DNA of 23,899 bases from Candidatus Aminicenantota bacterium (GTDB lineage: Bacteria; Acidobacteriota; Aminicenantia; Aminicenantales; Aminicenantaceae): contig JAFGNQ010000205.1 of NCBI GenBank assembly GCA_016926925.1, positions 1 through 23,899 of the forward strand, read 5' to 3'. The notes under the pieces were generated by a model, which had not been told where the DNA came from, searched no databases, and saw only the letters and a program-made list of their open reading frames with translations. How positions within the stretch are numbered: the stretch's first letter is position 1; each line of letters opens with the position of its first letter. A program made the translations under genes and the position numbers. Positions 8,377 to 16,142 of this stretch are shown here, one piece after another.

Positions 8377-9314
8377 TGAAAATTCTTCTGATCTTGTTAA
8401 CGGGGTTAATGACTTTTCCTTTGGATGTGGAAGGACTGCGAAACCTCAAAATCGGAGACAAGTTCCCATCGACTGAAGCGATGAGCGTCTTTGTTACCGG
8501 AGAAAACAAGCTCATTCTGGTCATGAATTCCGGCAGAGACCGGAACGCAGCTTTTTTCAGGGAGCTCGTTCCGGAGCTTCAAGAATCCGGGAATCTCGAG
8601 TTTTATCTTGTGGATACAGGTCAAGAACCGAATTCACAGATAATGTCAGCTTTTGAATCGCTGGAGATCAAAAAGAAATATGTGTCTGATGCGGATAGGA
8701 AAATCTACGGGGAGATGGGAATTATCGTGCTGCCGACACTGCTCCTGGTGACCAAAGACAATGTGCTGCATTCGTTCATTGCCGGACACCGGTCCAATCT
8801 GGAGTTGATCTTTCAATCCCATATCGAGGCATTAATAAAAGGCGAAGTCCCGGAAGAGCTTGCCCACAAGACGGAAAGAATGAAGGAGGAGAGGACGGTT
8901 GGCCGGATGCTCGAACAGGGTTTTCGACTCATGATCAGCCGGAATTATGAGCTGGCGCATAAAACCTTTGCCAAAGCACTCGCGGTCGATCCAGAGGAGG
9001 AGACGGCCAAGCTGGGAATCGGCTACGCCCTGTTGTTTATGGGGAAAATCGATGAAAGCCTTCAACACTTTTCTGAACTCAAGGAAAAAATGAATTCCAG
9101 ACGTGTTCAGCTCGGCTACTACCTCTGTGAAGCTCTGAAAGCACCTGCCGAGGAATCATTGGAGCAAATCGCGACCCTTTCCCAACTTGAGCCTCAACTG
9201 TTCTTTGTGGTATTTAAGGTAGCGGATACTCTCGATACAGCCGGAAAATGCGAAGAGAGCAAACAGGCCTTCAGGCATGCATATGAAGTTTTATTGAGAA
9301 TGTACAGAAAATGA
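8373..9314 (+). CDS. Exported thioredoxin-fold/TPR protein lacking the CXXC active site
   Basis: 313 residues, coupled to the 15-heme gene (ATGATG overlap). Short signal peptide (about 1-20). Residues 25-155 follow a thioredoxin/redoxin layout: KIGDKFP, a KLILVMNS strand, a VDTG strand, then the cis-proline segment VLPTLLLV. Where WCxxC should be, the sequence is NSGRDRN, so no disulfide chemistry is expected. Residues 175-310 are helical TPR-like repeats (NYELAHKTFAKALAVDPEEE and following). Probably a scaffold or chaperone for cytochrome maturation or assembly (inference). It is unlike the ResA thioredoxins that reduce apocytochromes, because it has no active-site cysteines. Confidence 0.75.
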   Translation: MMKILLILLTGLMTFPLDVEGLRNLKIGDKFPSTEAMSVFVTGENKLILVMNSGRDRNAAFFRELVPELQESGNLEFYLVDTGQEPNSQIMSAFESLEIKKKYVSDADRKIYGEMGIIVLPTLLLVTKDNVLHSFIAGHRSNLELIFQSHIEALIKGEVPEELAHKTERMKEERTVGRMLEQGFRLMISRNYELAHKTFAKALAVDPEEETAKLGIGYALLFMGKIDESLQHFSELKEKMNSRRVQLGYYLCEALKAPAEESLEQIATLSQLEPQLFFVVFKVADTLDTAGKCEESKQAFRHAYEVLLRMYRK

Positions 9315-9859
9315 AATTAAGGCCCGATGAAATCGTTCCGAGAAAAAATGAGATCTTTTTTTTACTGAAGCTTATTGTGATCATTACTGCGGGCTTGATC
9401 GTATCGGCCTTAATTCTCTTTGTCTTCCTCAATAGGAATTTGGGAAGCTCTTATCCCTCCGCAATCCAAATCATTTCCGATGTTTTCAACAAAATGAGTC
9501 TGGTCATCGTCATAGCCGTTATTGCCCAGTTTTCCTTGTCGACACTCCTTCTCTTTCTTGTCGCCCTGTTGTTCAGCCATAAAATTGCCGGTCCTATGTT
9601 CAGACTGAAAAAAATATTGAAACAATTCCGTGATAGCGAGGATCTGAATGATATTTCGTTCCGCCGGACCGATTTTTTGCCGGGAGTGTCGCGATGGTTC
9701 AGCGGATTCTTTTCCATGTTAAACAAGCAGAATCGATTGTTGGCGGAAGCGGAATCCCTGTTGCCCAATATCGAAGCAGAGCTTGATGGGGAAAAGAGAA
9801 CTGCAATAGAAAGGATAAAAGGCATAGTCGCAGAATTGGGAAATGAGGATGTCCCATAA
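9311..9859 (+). CDS. Two-TM membrane protein with HAMP-like segment
   Basis: 182 residues. TM1 is about 19-42, a loop follows at about 43-60, and TM2 at about 62-89. The motif SHKIAGPMFRLKKIL right after TM2 is typical of HAMP-type linkers of membrane sensors. The remaining cytoplasmic tail (about 100-182) is short and probably helical, with no kinase, methyl-accepting or cyclase domain. ATGA overlap with the TPR gene upstream and 17-base overlap with the heptaheme gene downstream. It may interact with the anchored heptaheme and sense or stabilise it (inference). A second gene of the same design lies at 10667-11164. Confidence 0.7.
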   Translation: MKLRPDEIVPRKNEIFFLLKLIVIITAGLIVSALILFVFLNRNLGSSYPSAIQIISDVFNKMSLVIVIAVIAQFSLSTLLLFLVALLFSHKIAGPMFRLKKILKQFRDSEDLNDISFRRTDFLPGVSRWFSGFFSMLNKQNRLLAEAESLLPNIEAELDGEKRTAIERIKGIVAELGNEDVP

Positions 9860-10655
9860 AAAACTGACCGCCCTGATTGTATCGTTCATCGTTATTTTGG
9901 TTGTGCTCTGGTCAATGCGGCCGCAGGATCCTCACGATTTTGAGGGGAAATGTTACATCTGTCATGTGGGCGAGAAGGATCCTTCAATCCTGACGCGTGA
10001 TGTGGATCGACTCTGTCTTTTCTGTCACCCGGATAACGGAAACCGGTCTCATCCCTCGGATGTCATGCCGGGAAAAGAGCTTCCTGCCCAGTTCCCAATC
10101 ATAAGAGGCAAAATGGTTTGTGTGACATGTCATTTTCCTCACAGGACATACGAAGAAGGTGAAGGGCTGATCGGACGAACCGAAATGGGCCCGTTTCTTC
10201 TTAGGGCTGAAACCGATGGGAAAATGTTCTGTTATCAGTGCCACAAGGGTAATTTCGTAAATTTCAAGGTCGATTCTCACGCTTTGTCGGTGAAAATGGC
10301 CCACTCGGCGACACTCTCGTATGAGCTGAAGGACTCGGTGGATGACAATTCCCGGGAATGTCTGAGCTGCCATGACGGAACTCTATCTATCGAATCAGGG
10401 ACCCAGGTCAGGGATGTCAACTGGGAACATTCCAGGGGCATCGGACTATCGCATCCCATAAGCGTGGACTATGCAGAAGCCTATTTCAGAAAGCCCCTTA
10501 CATTTCATCCTCCTCAGGCCCTGGATTCAAGAATCATTCTGATCAACGGAAATATCGGATGTGCCACGTGTCACGACCATTATTCCGAGCGTAAGGGCAA
10601 ACTCGTCATGGACAATTTTCGCAGCAGGCTCTGTTTATCCTGTCATAATCTGTAG
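9843..10655 (+). CDS. Membrane-anchored heptaheme c-type cytochrome
   Basis: 270 residues. A single N-terminal hydrophobic segment (about 9-24) followed by charged residues looks like an uncleaved anchor, placing the hemes in the periplasm at the inner membrane. CXXCH motifs lie at C37, C58, C93, C130, C173, C240 and C264. The last three, with CLSCHDGTL, GLSHPIS (H204), CATCHDHY and LCLSCH, reproduce the order and approximate spacing of the C-terminal three-heme part of the tetraheme protein at 126-737. It might take electrons from the quinone pool or another inner-membrane donor, but I see no NapC/NirT signature. The gene sits between two HAMP-like membrane proteins. A second in-frame ATG at 9849 is an alternative start. 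Confidence 0.83.
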   Translation: MRMSHKKLTALIVSFIVILVVLWSMRPQDPHDFEGKCYICHVGEKDPSILTRDVDRLCLFCHPDNGNRSHPSDVMPGKELPAQFPIIRGKMVCVTCHFPHRTYEEGEGLIGRTEMGPFLLRAETDGKMFCYQCHKGNFVNFKVDSHALSVKMAHSATLSYELKDSVDDNSRECLSCHDGTLSIESGTQVRDVNWEHSRGIGLSHPISVDYAEAYFRKPLTFHPPQALDSRIILINGNIGCATCHDHYSERKGKLVMDNFRSRLCLSCHNL

Positions 10656-10666
10656 GGAGAAAGTGA

Positions 10667-11164
10667 ATGCGAGATAAACGGAGAAGAATTTTTTACGTTG
10701 ATAGAGTATTCCAAAAAAAATTGCTCTTCTTTTTTCTGGGTTGGAATTTGGTTGTCGTTTCGTCCAATTTCCTGTTTTATTCTTTTCATCTGAGAAACCT
10801 GGTTGAAGATCATTTGTACCGGTCGCATATTCCGATTTCTAACATGGCTGAGATTTTCACTGTAGAGGTCATCCGTTTCAACCTGATCCTAGCAGGAGTT
10901 ACAACCGTTGCCTTTATAATTTTTTACGTGTTTGTCAGGTCGAGAATAAGGTCCTTTTTCCGCAAGATTCGAATGAGCCTGCAACATCGATTGAACCGGG
11001 GGGGCGAGGATATCCCCGCTGTTTCTTTTTCGGAAGAATTTGCGGATATCGATACATATCTTCAGGATTTCTTTAAAGATGTCGATAAAATGATGGGACA
11101 GAATCGGAAGCGAATTTCTTCTCTGAAAGAGACGTTGACGACTCTGGATTTGGAGGAAGGATGA
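10667..11164 (+). CDS. Second two-TM membrane protein with HAMP-like layout
   Basis: 165 residues with GGAGA between the previous stop and the ATG. Arg-rich N terminus, TM1 about 18-40, a periplasmic loop of about 25 residues, TM2 about 67-90, then a basic stretch (VRSRIRSFFRKIRMSL) and an acidic helical tail ending in an ETLTTLDLEEG helix. Design and size mirror the gene at 9311-9859, on the other side of the heptaheme gene, though sequence similarity is low to my eye. No recognised output domain. Function unknown; possibly a membrane scaffold for the heptaheme cytochrome (inference). Confidence 0.68.
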   Translation: MRDKRRRIFYVDRVFQKKLLFFFLGWNLVVVSSNFLFYSFHLRNLVEDHLYRSHIPISNMAEIFTVEVIRFNLILAGVTTVAFIIFYVFVRSRIRSFFRKIRMSLQHRLNRGGEDIPAVSFSEEFADIDTYLQDFFKDVDKMMGQNRKRISSLKETLTTLDLEEG

Positions 11165-11790
11165 ACAAAGAGAAAAAGGTAGAGATAAAATACATAACTC
11201 TAAATACAGCCCTGATTGTAGCCATGGCCTGTTTGATCGCGGGATTTCTCGGAGGCGTTGTTTACAGCAGTTTCAAGTCCGGTTCGGCGCGTCCAGGTCA
11301 GCGGTCTTCCTTCCAGGATGGCCCACCCGGCCAAACCGATGTTTCGACACAGCAGGCCAAAATGATTCTGGCTTTGGAGAGCAAGGTCGCCGAAGATCCT
11401 AGGGATATGGAGGCTTGGGTCCAGCTGGGCAATCTCTATTTTGATACGAACAACCCCCAAAAAGCGATCCATGCTTATACCAGATACATCGAGATCAATC
11501 CCGGAAATCCCGATGTATTGACCGACCTCGGCATCATGTATCGGCGCAATGGTCAATTTGCGGAGGCTGTTGATGCCTTCGATCAAGCCATCGCGATCGA
11601 TCCGAAACACCCCCAAGCCTGGTTCAACAGGGGGATAGTTTTTTTGCACAACCTCAACGACCCGGTAGCTGCCCTCAAATCATGGGAGGAACTCATCAAG
11701 GTCGATCCGGGCTTTAAAGGACCTGGAGGTCAGCCCATAGATCAAATGGTCGATAACATCAAAAAATCCTTGGCGGCCAAAAGGCCCTGA
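11161..11790 (+). CDS. Membrane-anchored TPR protein (NrfG/CcmH-C-like)
   Basis: 209 residues, ATGA overlap with the preceding gene and GGAGGAAGG just before the ATG. One TM segment (about 15-37), a Gly/Pro/Ser-rich linker (40-60), then three TPR units between about 78 and 185 (for example AWVQLGNLYFDTNNPQKAI, VLTDLGIMYRRNGQFAEAV, AWFNRGIVF). This is the layout of the periplasmic TPR part of CcmH/CcmI and NrfG, which bind apocytochrome C-terminal ends during heme attachment. Given the heme-rich operon, an assembly factor role is reasonable, but TPR domains are generic. It is the last gene of the plus-strand operon. Confidence 0.78.
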   Translation: MNKEKKVEIKYITLNTALIVAMACLIAGFLGGVVYSSFKSGSARPGQRSSFQDGPPGQTDVSTQQAKMILALESKVAEDPRDMEAWVQLGNLYFDTNNPQKAIHAYTRYIEINPGNPDVLTDLGIMYRRNGQFAEAVDAFDQAIAIDPKHPQAWFNRGIVFLHNLNDPVAALKSWEELIKVDPGFKGPGGQPIDQMVDNIKKSLAAKRP

Positions 11791-11840
11791 GTTCAACAAA
11801 AACCGCCCGCAGTAGTGGAGATGAAGGGCACTGAAGTCTC

Positions 11841-11873
11841 CGATAAAATATGATTTTTGTGTTATCGTTTTTT
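11841..11873 (+). terminator. Weak candidate terminator of the plus-strand operon
   Basis: CGATAA (11841-11846) can pair with TTATCG (11862-11867) across a 15-base loop, followed by TTTTTT at 11868-11873. The stem is short and A/T rich, and it overlaps the end of the convergent minus-strand gene. No better terminator is visible between 11791 and 11861 for either strand. Confidence 0.3.
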
Positions 11874-13856
11874 GCCGATGGATTCAATCTTGTTCTTCAA
11901 GTCGGCTAAAGTGTCTTCCACGAATATGTAATTGTGCACTCCGGAGCTGCCGTCCAGTTTGATCTTCTGGAGCGTGCGTTCGATGTCCCGAAAAACGGTC
12001 TTTTCTTGTTCCGTGAGCGGCAGTTTTTTCTTGTGTTCCAGGTGAGTGGTCAGAGTCTGGATAAGATTTTGAACGGACTCCTGCCAATCCGTTTGTATCT
12101 CGGCATAGTCCTCCTCATGACAATCGAGGCACTTGTTTTTATCCGGACGGGAGATTTCGCTCTGATTATTGAGGTGGCAATCCGTACACTCAACTTCCGC
12201 CTCCGCCATCGTATCCTTTGGAACGTCATAGCCGTTCAAAGTCCCCCCCCGATAGAGAGTGTTTTGCAGAAGGTGGCATTGGGCACAGTTTTTTTCGGGG
12301 TTTTTATGATGGCAGGTTGCACAGCTCTGCTTGGTGGCGATGAATTCACCGTGGCGGCGTGCATTGGAATGACATGTATCGCAGGAAATCTTCTGCTCGA
12401 GAAGGTGGCTCTTATGCGGAAAATTGAGTCCGAAGATAGAGGCATTGATTTCTTCAATCCCGGCATGGCAGTTAGAACACTGAGTCGGAATCTCTTCGGA
12501 GACGACGGCGAAACCCGGCGGTTTGTAAGAGGATTCTACTGCACGGAGTGCTTCCTGCAACAGTTTGTAGGCTGATGCCAGCAATTCTTGGGAATAAGCG
12601 ATGTTGTGGACACTCTTTCCCTTATCAACGAGTTCGATATTGAAAAGGGCATCCTTTATTAATGACTCCGCATTTTCCCTTTTTGCATGCTTCGATTCCC
12701 GGACTTCACGCCAAGATCTTTCATAAATAGATTTGATCTCTTTCAATTTTTTATTGGTCGATGTTTCCCATTCAGCCAAAATCCTGGAAAAGCCCTGGCC
12801 GTGGCATGATTCACAGGCTTGGGCTTTGGAGATGAAAGTGTCGCTCTTGATGAGCTGCCCCCCGCTTTCCTCGTGAAAAATATGGCAGCCTTTACAGCTC
12901 AGTCCCTTCTCCAGCATGACGTTGGGTAGGGCATGTGCGATTCCCTTTCCGCCTTCGCCCATGTACAAATTCTTTTGGGCCATGTGGAAATCCGTGTGAC
13001 AGGTTCGGCAATCGGCGATCGCTTCGATATCCTTGATGATATTGTGCTGGATATCCAGATGGCACTGGTTGCATTCAATTTTGTCTTCGGAAATATGCTC
13101 TGTATGCATAAGGTCCGTGTCATCGTATTTTTCCAGTCTCTCTCTCTCATAGTGGCATTTGTAGCAATTTTCTTTGGGCACTTCACCGTCGCCGGTGATG
13201 GTGTGACTGTGGCATTTGTCGCAGGAATAACCGTTCTCGAACACGAGGGTGTGGTTGTAACGCGATGTTTCCTCGTTAATGAGAATATTTTTTTTATGAC
13301 AGTGAGAGCAGGCGGCTATTTGAGGAAAATGTTCGCTTTCCTTGAAGTGGCAGATGAAGCACGTGCTTTCCGTAACCGTTATGTGCTCTCCCTGGACGAT
13401 CTGGGAATGACAGCTTGTGCACTGAAGCTGTTTTCCCCTTCTGAGGTCTGTCAAATGAATTTTGTGGTCGAAAACGATTTTTTTGAACTTGACTACACCT
13501 TCGAGAAGCCGTTTGTCGTGACACCCTGACTGGAGACAGTTTTCATCACGAATTTCAGCCCATGGCTTTGATTTGACGTAAAGTTTCGTCCAGTACCGGC
13601 CGACCATGACTAGTCCCTCTATCTTTTTTCTGAGTTTGGATCTGATGCCTCCTGAGGGAGGATAATGGCATTTGCTGCACTCGAAAGCTGCATGCGATGA
13701 GATTTCCCAGCTCTGGAAGAAGGGTTTCATGTAATGGCAGGAAGCACAAAATCCGGAGTGAGACGTGAATTCTATAGCGATGACCAGCAGAACGACAAAA
13801 ATAACTGCGACACCTGCTAGAATGATGAGCCTTTTTTTTCTTTTCGTTTTTGCCAC
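11862..13856 (-). CDS. 18-heme c-type cytochrome with NapC/NirT-like membrane-anchored N terminus
   Basis: About 664 residues from the GTG at 13856, preferred because GAGGAG (13868-13873) lies 11 bases upstream; a GTG at 13868 overlaps that SD. A basic N terminus, TM (about 10-30), then FCASCHYMKP...W..SSH...CSKCHYP, the NapC/NrfH/CymA-type signature of membrane quinol dehydrogenases. The third heme motif is CX4CH (CLQSGCH); 17 others are CXXCH. Heme-free helical segments at about 356-442 and 581-664 share an FxIE...VHN...ELLA-type pattern, so this part is duplicated. It probably takes electrons from quinol and passes them along a long periplasmic heme chain (inference). It is the last gene of the operon, 79-90 bases after CcsA/ResC. 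Confidence 0.85.
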   Translation of the reverse strand: MAKTKRKKRLIILAGVAVIFVVLLVIAIEFTSHSGFCASCHYMKPFFQSWEISSHAAFECSKCHYPPSGGIRSKLRKKIEGLVMVGRYWTKLYVKSKPWAEIRDENCLQSGCHDKRLLEGVVKFKKIVFDHKIHLTDLRRGKQLQCTSCHSQIVQGEHITVTESTCFICHFKESEHFPQIAACSHCHKKNILINEETSRYNHTLVFENGYSCDKCHSHTITGDGEVPKENCYKCHYERERLEKYDDTDLMHTEHISEDKIECNQCHLDIQHNIIKDIEAIADCRTCHTDFHMAQKNLYMGEGGKGIAHALPNVMLEKGLSCKGCHIFHEESGGQLIKSDTFISKAQACESCHGQGFSRILAEWETSTNKKLKEIKSIYERSWREVRESKHAKRENAESLIKDALFNIELVDKGKSVHNIAYSQELLASAYKLLQEALRAVESSYKPPGFAVVSEEIPTQCSNCHAGIEEINASIFGLNFPHKSHLLEQKISCDTCHSNARRHGEFIATKQSCATCHHKNPEKNCAQCHLLQNTLYRGGTLNGYDVPKDTMAEAEVECTDCHLNNQSEISRPDKNKCLDCHEEDYAEIQTDWQESVQNLIQTLTTHLEHKKKLPLTEQEKTVFRDIERTLQKIKLDGSSGVHNYIFVEDTLADLKNKIESIGKKR

Positions 13857-13946
13857 TTTGATTCTCACTCCTCACAAGCGGGTCAATGAAAACCCCCGGA
13901 TGAGAGAGCATGCCCGCTCCATTTGCTGTGATTCCCAACCTGCTGA

Positions 13947-14765
13947 TTATGCGTAACTGTGCAGCCCGGCCAGCAAGTAATTGACACCGAAATATGTGAA
14001 GATTGCAGCCAGAAATCCGATGATGGCGATCAAAGCCGAGCGGCGGCCCTTCCACCCCATGACAATGCGTGTGTGGAGATAGATGGCAAAGAAAAACCAG
14101 GTGATGAGGCTCCAGGTTTCCTTGGGATCCCAGCTCCAGTATCTTCCCCAGGCCTTGTAGGCCCAGACCATACCGAAGACAAGGCCTCCCAACGTGAACA
14201 GAGGGAAGCCGACGGCAATGCATCGGTAGCTGATGGAGTCGAGCCGCTCGGCAGACAGCGCTGATTTGCCCGGATTGCTTTTCTTTTCCCTCGAGTCGGC
14301 CACGAGGTAGAGGATGCTGGTGATAAATCCCACGGCAAAAAAGGCTTCTCCGAAAAGTGTCACCGAGACATGCAGCCAAAGCCAATAGCTCTGCAGCGCA
14401 GGAACGAGAGGCGTCGCTTCCTTCGGCATCAGGGGGGAGGATGCAAGGGCCATCAGGCCGATGACGATGAGGATGAAATAAGGACCTGCTTTCCGGATTT
14501 TAAATTTTCCTTCGATCACGACATAGGCCAAAGCCGCCGACCATGCCAGAAACGAGAGGGACTCGTACATGTTGGTAAAGGGGGCGTGGCCGCTTTCTAC
14601 GGTTCTCAGTGCGAGCGCGGCTGTGTGCACGATCAGACCGGCCGCAACAGCTTTATAGCCGATGTCGGCCAGGCGTTCTTTTTTTAAGAAAAGATAGGCA
14701 AAATAAAAAAATGCGCAGATGATATAGAGGATAAACGTGATGAGAAACAGCGTCGATTCGTTCAT
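13947..14765 (-). CDS. ccsA: System II cytochrome c maturation protein CcsA/ResC (also called CcsB)
   Basis: 272 residues, polytopic (about eight TM segments). The tryptophan-rich WWD signature is at 206-216 (WGRYWSWDPKE). Histidines H47, H132, H231 and H269 lie in or near TM segments and are candidate heme ligands of this family. GHAPFTNMYESLSFLAW (59-75) is another family hallmark. Together with ResB it exports heme and attaches it to CXXCH motifs on the outer face of the inner membrane. AAGGAG lies 6 bases before the ATG, which overlaps the ResB stop (4 bases). Its presence in the operon fits the very high heme-attachment load of this locus. Confidence 0.93.
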   Translation of the reverse strand: MNESTLFLITFILYIICAFFYFAYLFLKKERLADIGYKAVAAGLIVHTAALALRTVESGHAPFTNMYESLSFLAWSAALAYVVIEGKFKIRKAGPYFILIVIGLMALASSPLMPKEATPLVPALQSYWLWLHVSVTLFGEAFFAVGFITSILYLVADSREKKSNPGKSALSAERLDSISYRCIAVGFPLFTLGGLVFGMVWAYKAWGRYWSWDPKETWSLITWFFFAIYLHTRIVMGWKGRRSALIAIIGFLAAIFTYFGVNYLLAGLHSYA

Positions 14766-16114
14766 TCCGGTCTCCTTATGCTGTCCATGATTTTATCGAA
14801 CTCCGCTCGAAATTCTTCTTTGTTCTTGGCGGCAATGCCCCCGGCGGAGACTTCGGTCTTCCCTTTGTCTTTCTCGAGAATGACCTTGATCTCTCTCGGC
14901 GGCCAGAAAAAGGCGGTGAACAGGCCGAGCATCAACAGACCACATCCCAGCCAGATGAAATTCACTCCGGGGTCTTTGGCCATCTCGATGCCTGAATATT
15001 GGGCCGCTTCGATATTCTTGAGCTCGAATGAGAGATTGTGTTCTTTAGCAGCATGCATTTGATCGAAATCGGGGTATTTGGCAAAAATCCAACCGGAAAA
15101 GACCTTCTCGCCGGCGGAGCGACCTTCAAGGAAGGCTGCGGGATTATTCGGTTCCAGAGAACGGGTCGCCACCTTGTTGTCTTCGGCTATGATGAAATCG
15201 GGCACAAATTGAAGAACTTCAATTTCCAAGTCTTCTTCATCCAGTTCGGCAGTCTGGCGCAACCTGAGTTTCACCTTGGTCAGGTATGTGGGATTATCTT
15301 TTTTCTTGACCCAAACCTCAAGTGTGGGATTCTCCCAGTCTCTGCCAACGCTGCTCTGGTAAAAGACAAAGCCTTTGTACGAAAGGGGATAATTGACTTC
15401 GATGGTCCGGGTGAAAAGCGGCTTGTCCTCGTCGATGACGGACAGAGTGCTTTTCCAGTCCCTGACGCTTCCGTTCGGGTAATATTCGGTTTCGAATTTG
15501 TCCAATCGCAATCGGAAATCAGCCTGGGGAACATCGAGGGTTTCACCCTCGTATATATACAGATTCGTTCTGAATCCGGCCATGCCGCTGATGATTCCTC
15601 CGATGATGATGACGAGCAGGCCGAGGTGAACGATATCCGATCCGAACATACCGAGCATCCGCTTGCGGGCTGCGAAGAAAACAGCGTTTTCCGAAGCTTC
15701 TTTGCGGACCTTATAGCGCCTCGTGGTAAATTCCTTATGGAGGGCTTTCGAAGTCTTTTCAAGGTTTGTTTTGCCTGTGTTGACCGTGCTGATTTTCAAG
15801 GTCTGGATCTTTTTTTTCTCTTTTTCTAAGGAGGGTTTGAATGTTCTCTTGAATTTCGGCGAAATTCGCGTCAGGGTGCAGACCACGATATTGAGAGAAA
15901 AGAGTAGGAGCAGGCAAACATACCACCATGACTGGTAGAGCTTCGTGAATTCCAGCGTTATGAGCACGTTCGAGAGCTGGCCGTATCGGGCTGCATACTC
16001 GGCTGTGCTCCTGTGCTGCGGGATCAGCGTTCCCAAAATAGAAGCAATGGTGATAATGATCAATAGAAAAATAGCCAATTTGACGGAACTTAAAAAACGT
16101 ATCGTAGATTTCAT
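14762..16114 (-). CDS. resB: System II cytochrome c maturation protein ResB/Ccs1
   Basis: About 450 residues from the ATG at 16114 (MKSTIRFLSSVKLAIFLL, the usual ResB start); a GTG three codons upstream is possible. TM1 about 10-30 with the SSVKLAIFLLIIITIASILGT motif, TM2 about 62-82, TM3 about 155-178, a large periplasmic beta-rich domain (about 180-370), and TM4 near 375-395, followed by a cytoplasmic tail. ResB works with CcsA in heme delivery and apocytochrome handling. It lies 28 bases after the octaheme gene and overlaps ccsA by 4 bases. The length is at the short end for the family. No cysteine-based redox motif is expected or seen. Confidence 0.92.
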   Translation of the reverse strand: MKSTIRFLSSVKLAIFLLIIITIASILGTLIPQHRSTAEYAARYGQLSNVLITLEFTKLYQSWWYVCLLLLFSLNIVVCTLTRISPKFKRTFKPSLEKEKKKIQTLKISTVNTGKTNLEKTSKALHKEFTTRRYKVRKEASENAVFFAARKRMLGMFGSDIVHLGLLVIIIGGIISGMAGFRTNLYIYEGETLDVPQADFRLRLDKFETEYYPNGSVRDWKSTLSVIDEDKPLFTRTIEVNYPLSYKGFVFYQSSVGRDWENPTLEVWVKKKDNPTYLTKVKLRLRQTAELDEEDLEIEVLQFVPDFIIAEDNKVATRSLEPNNPAAFLEGRSAGEKVFSGWIFAKYPDFDQMHAAKEHNLSFELKNIEAAQYSGIEMAKDPGVNFIWLGCGLLMLGLFTAFFWPPREIKVILEKDKGKTEVSAGGIAAKNKEEFRAEFDKIMDSIRRPE

Positions 16115-16142
16115 AAGACCCACATTTTTATTGAATTGTTAT

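Noticed and set aside
13869..13946. GCGGG/CCCGC inverted arms between ccsA and the 18-heme gene, considered as a terminator or riboswitch
   Set aside because: Long unpaired interior, no T tract and no recognisable aptamer; at most a small leader hairpin.
13555..14385. 276-codon minus-strand open frame overlapping ccsA and the 18-heme gene
   Set aside because: It is in a different frame on the same strand and covers parts of two genes with clear family motifs; its translation is low-complexity and Arg/His-rich.
15038..15829. 263-codon plus-strand open frame
   Set aside because: Antisense to resB, with no recognisable domain or start signals.
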